Part shown: piece after piece, positions 20,904-22,511 of the stretch
Layout: each line of letters opens with the position of its first letter
Numbering within the stretch: the first letter of the stretch is position 1
From: Patescibacteria group bacterium
GTDB lineage: Bacteria; Patescibacteriota; Minisyncoccia; Phycocordibacterales; UBA5272
Length of the DNA: 22,511 nt
Direction of reading: 5' to 3'
Assembly (NCBI GenBank): GCA_030916975.1
Contig: JAUPVO010000036.1
Span: forward strand, 1-22,511
The notes under the pieces: generated by a model
What the model saw: only the letters and a program-made list of their open reading frames with translations
Told to the model about the DNA's origin: nothing
The model's database searches: none
Translations under genes and position numbers: made by a program

Positions 20904-21509
20904 CTATCTCAAATTCGTAGCAAATACTCCACAATATGTTTCTGCTTTGAGTCTTGTGTTTTGTTCTCTCAAAAAGTCACACATTTTTTCTGCATCAAAA
21001 TTTTTATAGTTTAATTTCTCGTGTGTGGTTTTATTCATTGTTTGAGAAATCATATTTGATACTTTCTTGTTGCCGTAATCGTCAGTTAATTCCCCTGTGT
21101 ATATTATTACAACATCTGTTATGTTCGGTTCATTTTTGAAAGTTTCTTGATATATCTTTGCGGATAACTTTCCTATATTTTTGAACAATTTTTCTTTACT
21201 ATAAAAATCTTTTATCTGTATTGTCACTTGGGCATAGTTTGTCCCTTTTCTGTCAGTATCAGTGTTTGGTAGTATTTCAAATTTTGTAAATTCTATATTG
21301 GTCCCGATCATTGTATCAGAAGTGATCAACTTAACTTTTGTATCAGTTGAAGTTGCTGTTTCGAGTGCAACGACTTTCTTTTCTTCTATTTTCTTTGAAC
21401 TATCATTTGAAGTTGAAATAAAAATTGAAATTATAAAAATGAATAAAAATATATTTATGAATCCACCAAGAATCTTGTGATTCTTATAAAAGTCTTTAAT
21501 TTTTTGCAT
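20904..21509 (-). CDS. Unknown membrane-anchored protein
   Basis: The protein (201 aa from this start) has one hydrophobic helix at about residues 14-32 (GGFINIFLFIFIISIFIS), a Ser/Thr/Lys-rich linker, and an external domain of about 130 residues with alternating strand patterns (KVKLITSDTMIG, YAQVTIQIKDF, DVVIIYTGEL). Two late Cys (near 174 and 191) could form a disulfide. No family is recognised. The frame stays open upstream to GTG 21647, but that part translates the structured repeat region. I prefer ATG 21507-21509, which places the membrane helix at the N-terminus and lies 10 nt after a GATAAT -10 box on the minus strand. Confidence 0.7.
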   Translation of the reverse strand: MQKIKDFYKNHKILGGFINIFLFIFIISIFISTSNDSSKKIEEKKVVALETATSTDTKVKLITSDTMIGTNIEFTKFEILPNTDTDRKGTNYAQVTIQIKDFYSKEKLFKNIGKLSAKIYQETFKNEPNITDVVIIYTGELTDDYGNKKVSNMISQTMNKTTHEKLNYKNFDAEKMCDFLREQNTRLKAETYCGVFATNLR

Positions 21510-21566
21510 AATGGTTTGTATTATCTTTTTGTAATAACTCCACCATTTTGAATTATGAAAAATCAA

Positions 21567-21720
21567 AAATGGGTGGACGACAGTGTTCACATCCACAGTA
21601 TTGCGAAGCACCGAAGTGCCTTCAACTTGCAGAATGCTGTCATCCACCCGTTTCTACCTACAAGTTGAAAATAGATAGAACACAAATTAATGTGAACTAT
21701 TGCAATATTGGGATGTGAAC
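21567..21720 (-). repeat. Interlocking inverted repeats, possible structured RNA
   Basis: Four inverted repeats overlap here. A: 21567-21583 with 21637-21653 (17 positions, one mismatch). B: 21585-21594 with 21711-21720 (10 bp), continued by 21599-21604 with 21702-21707. C: hairpin 21605-21623 whose loop on the minus strand is the very stable C(UUCG)G. D: 21621-21629 with 21661-21669 (9 bp). Helix A crosses B and D, so they cannot all form as simple nested stems. On the minus strand the A mismatch becomes a G-U pair, and T-rich sequence follows A. This favours a minus-strand RNA, perhaps a leader of the gene at 20904. I find no gene in 21510-21769 that I would support. Confidence 0.55.
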
Positions 21721-21750
21721 AGATAAATTATACAACATTTTCGGAAAAAA

Positions 21751-21759
21751 TGATATAAT
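21751..21759 (+). promoter_or_regulatory. Extended -10 of alaX
   Basis: TGATATAAT ends 10 nt before the ATG at 21770, so the mRNA would be almost leaderless. It lies 30 nt beyond the inverted-repeat region, which is therefore probably not part of the alaX transcript. Confidence 0.6.
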
Positions 21760-21769
21760 AAAAGCAAAT

Positions 21770-22495
21770 ATGACTAAATTAATTTACTTAGAAAACATGC
21801 AATTATTAGAATCTTCTGCAAGAATAGAAGATATTAAAGAATTAGAAAATGGAACAATTTCTATTGTCCTTGACCAGACAGTTTTTTATCCTCAAGGTGG
21901 CGGCCAACCTTATGACAATGGTTTAATTTTGAAAAACCAAGACACTACTTTCAACGTCACTGAAGTGAGGTTCAATGAAGGTCTTGTGCATCATATTGGT
22001 GTATACATTTCTGGTAAATTTAACATTGGCGATGAAATAAAATGTATAGTAGAGAAATCCAGAAGGGATTTGCATACAAGGTTTCATTCTGCAGGTCATT
22101 TGGTAGACATGGGTCTTTTTGAACTTGGTAAAAAATGGAAACCAACAAAAGGATATCATTTTCCTCAAGGGGCTTATGTTGAGTATGAACTTTCTGACAA
22201 TGTTTTTGATGAAAGTCTTATAAAGGAATTAGAAATGAAATGTAATGAAATAATTAAAAGAAATATTGATACAAAAATCATGTTTATGGATAAAAGCGAA
22301 ATGAGTAAATACTGTCATTTTGTGCCTGATTTTTTACCTGAAAGAAAACCTTCAAGGATAGTTTTGTATGGAGAATTTGGTGTCCCTTGCGGAGGAACAC
22401 ACTGTAAAAATTTATCTGAAATACAAAATATAACGATAAGAAAGATTAAAAAAGAAAAAGACATGATTAGGGTATCGTATGATGTAAATAATTAA
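21770..22495 (+). CDS. alaX: Alanyl-tRNA editing protein AlaX
   Basis: AlaX proteins (here 241 aa) are free-standing relatives of the AlaRS editing domain; they hydrolyse Ser-tRNA(Ala), and some also Gly-tRNA(Ala). An N-terminal glycine-rich motif FYPQGGGQPYDNG (about 39-51) matches the beta-barrel part of the family. The zinc site is complete: HSAGH (about 105-109) plus CGGTH (about 208-212). Length fits the medium AlaX class, which lacks the long C-terminal extension. It shares the tRNA quality-control theme with thrS, whose own editing domain is intact here. It is the last gene; only 16 bases follow its stop codon. Confidence 0.93.
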   Translation: MTKLIYLENMQLLESSARIEDIKELENGTISIVLDQTVFYPQGGGQPYDNGLILKNQDTTFNVTEVRFNEGLVHHIGVYISGKFNIGDEIKCIVEKSRRDLHTRFHSAGHLVDMGLFELGKKWKPTKGYHFPQGAYVEYELSDNVFDESLIKELEMKCNEIIKRNIDTKIMFMDKSEMSKYCHFVPDFLPERKPSRIVLYGEFGVPCGGTHCKNLSEIQNITIRKIKKEKDMIRVSYDVNN

Positions 22496-22511
22496 AATTA
22501 TGAAATATAAA

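Noticed and set aside
21567..21583. T-box riboswitch (GGGTGG core) for alaX
   Set aside because: The rest of the T-box consensus (ACCGCG) is missing, and the alaX promoter lies downstream of the element.
21510..21647. 46-residue N-terminal extension of the membrane-anchored protein
   Set aside because: It translates the interlocking inverted repeats, starts at a GTG, and would bury the membrane helix inside the protein.
149..22495. Alternative genetic code (UGA as Gly, as in some CPR lineages)
   Set aside because: Recognised proteins run full length under the standard bacterial code with no in-frame TGA, so recoding is not needed.

Overview
The window is AT-rich, gene-dense bacterial DNA, most likely from the Candidate Phyla Radiation (Patescibacteria), with a Parcubacteria-like flavour. 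The grounds are trimmed housekeeping proteins (a threonyl-tRNA synthetase without the N-terminal TGS domain, an initiation factor IF-2 reduced to about 500 residues), short intergenic gaps, many small proteins of unknown function, standard stop-codon use, and mRNAs with almost no leader. The lineage is inferred from these traits; no phylogenetic marker was aligned.

Layout. 1-2900: thrS (minus), a small P-loop NTPase (plus), and rpmA for ribosomal protein L27 (minus). 2990-5550: an envelope cluster of htpX-like membrane protease, lemA and a TPM-domain protein, closed by a strong hairpin terminator. 5590-6360: tRNA-Ser(GGA), followed by a roughly 0.6-kb segment bounded by a 24-nt repeat of the tRNA 3' end. 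This segment carries one reverse-strand gene with a classical promoter and a perfect Shine-Dalgarno, unlike the rest of the window. 6410-8640: two proteins of unknown function, one membrane-anchored or secreted and one long coiled coil. 8740-15030: a shape, division and wall block (mreB, lysS, mraZ, rsmH, ftsL-like, ftsI), with structured leaders ahead of mreB and mraZ and probable MraZ operator repeats. 15060-16930: infB-rbfA on the minus strand. 17050-19790: folB, a cysteine desulfurase, and a THUMP-type RNA methyltransferase interrupted by a +1 frameshift. 19790-22511: a looser accessory stretch with a gene remnant, a 49-residue ORF, an alpha-helical protein with an RN-x3-H (HEPN-like) motif, a membrane-anchored protein, a region of interlocking inverted repeats, and an alaX tRNA-editing gene.

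How it works together. Most of the genes serve translation (thrS, lysS, infB, rbfA, rpmA, tRNA-Ser, alaX, the RNA methyltransferase) or envelope growth and division (mreB, mraZ-rsmH-ftsL-ftsI, htpX/lemA/TPM). The clearest window-wide signal is promoter design. At least eleven transcription units start from an extended -10 box (TGNTATAAT), usually without a good -35, and in most the start codon lies 6-17 nt past the box, so the mRNA should be leaderless or nearly so. The tRNA-flanked gene and the long structured leaders of mreB and mraZ break this rule.
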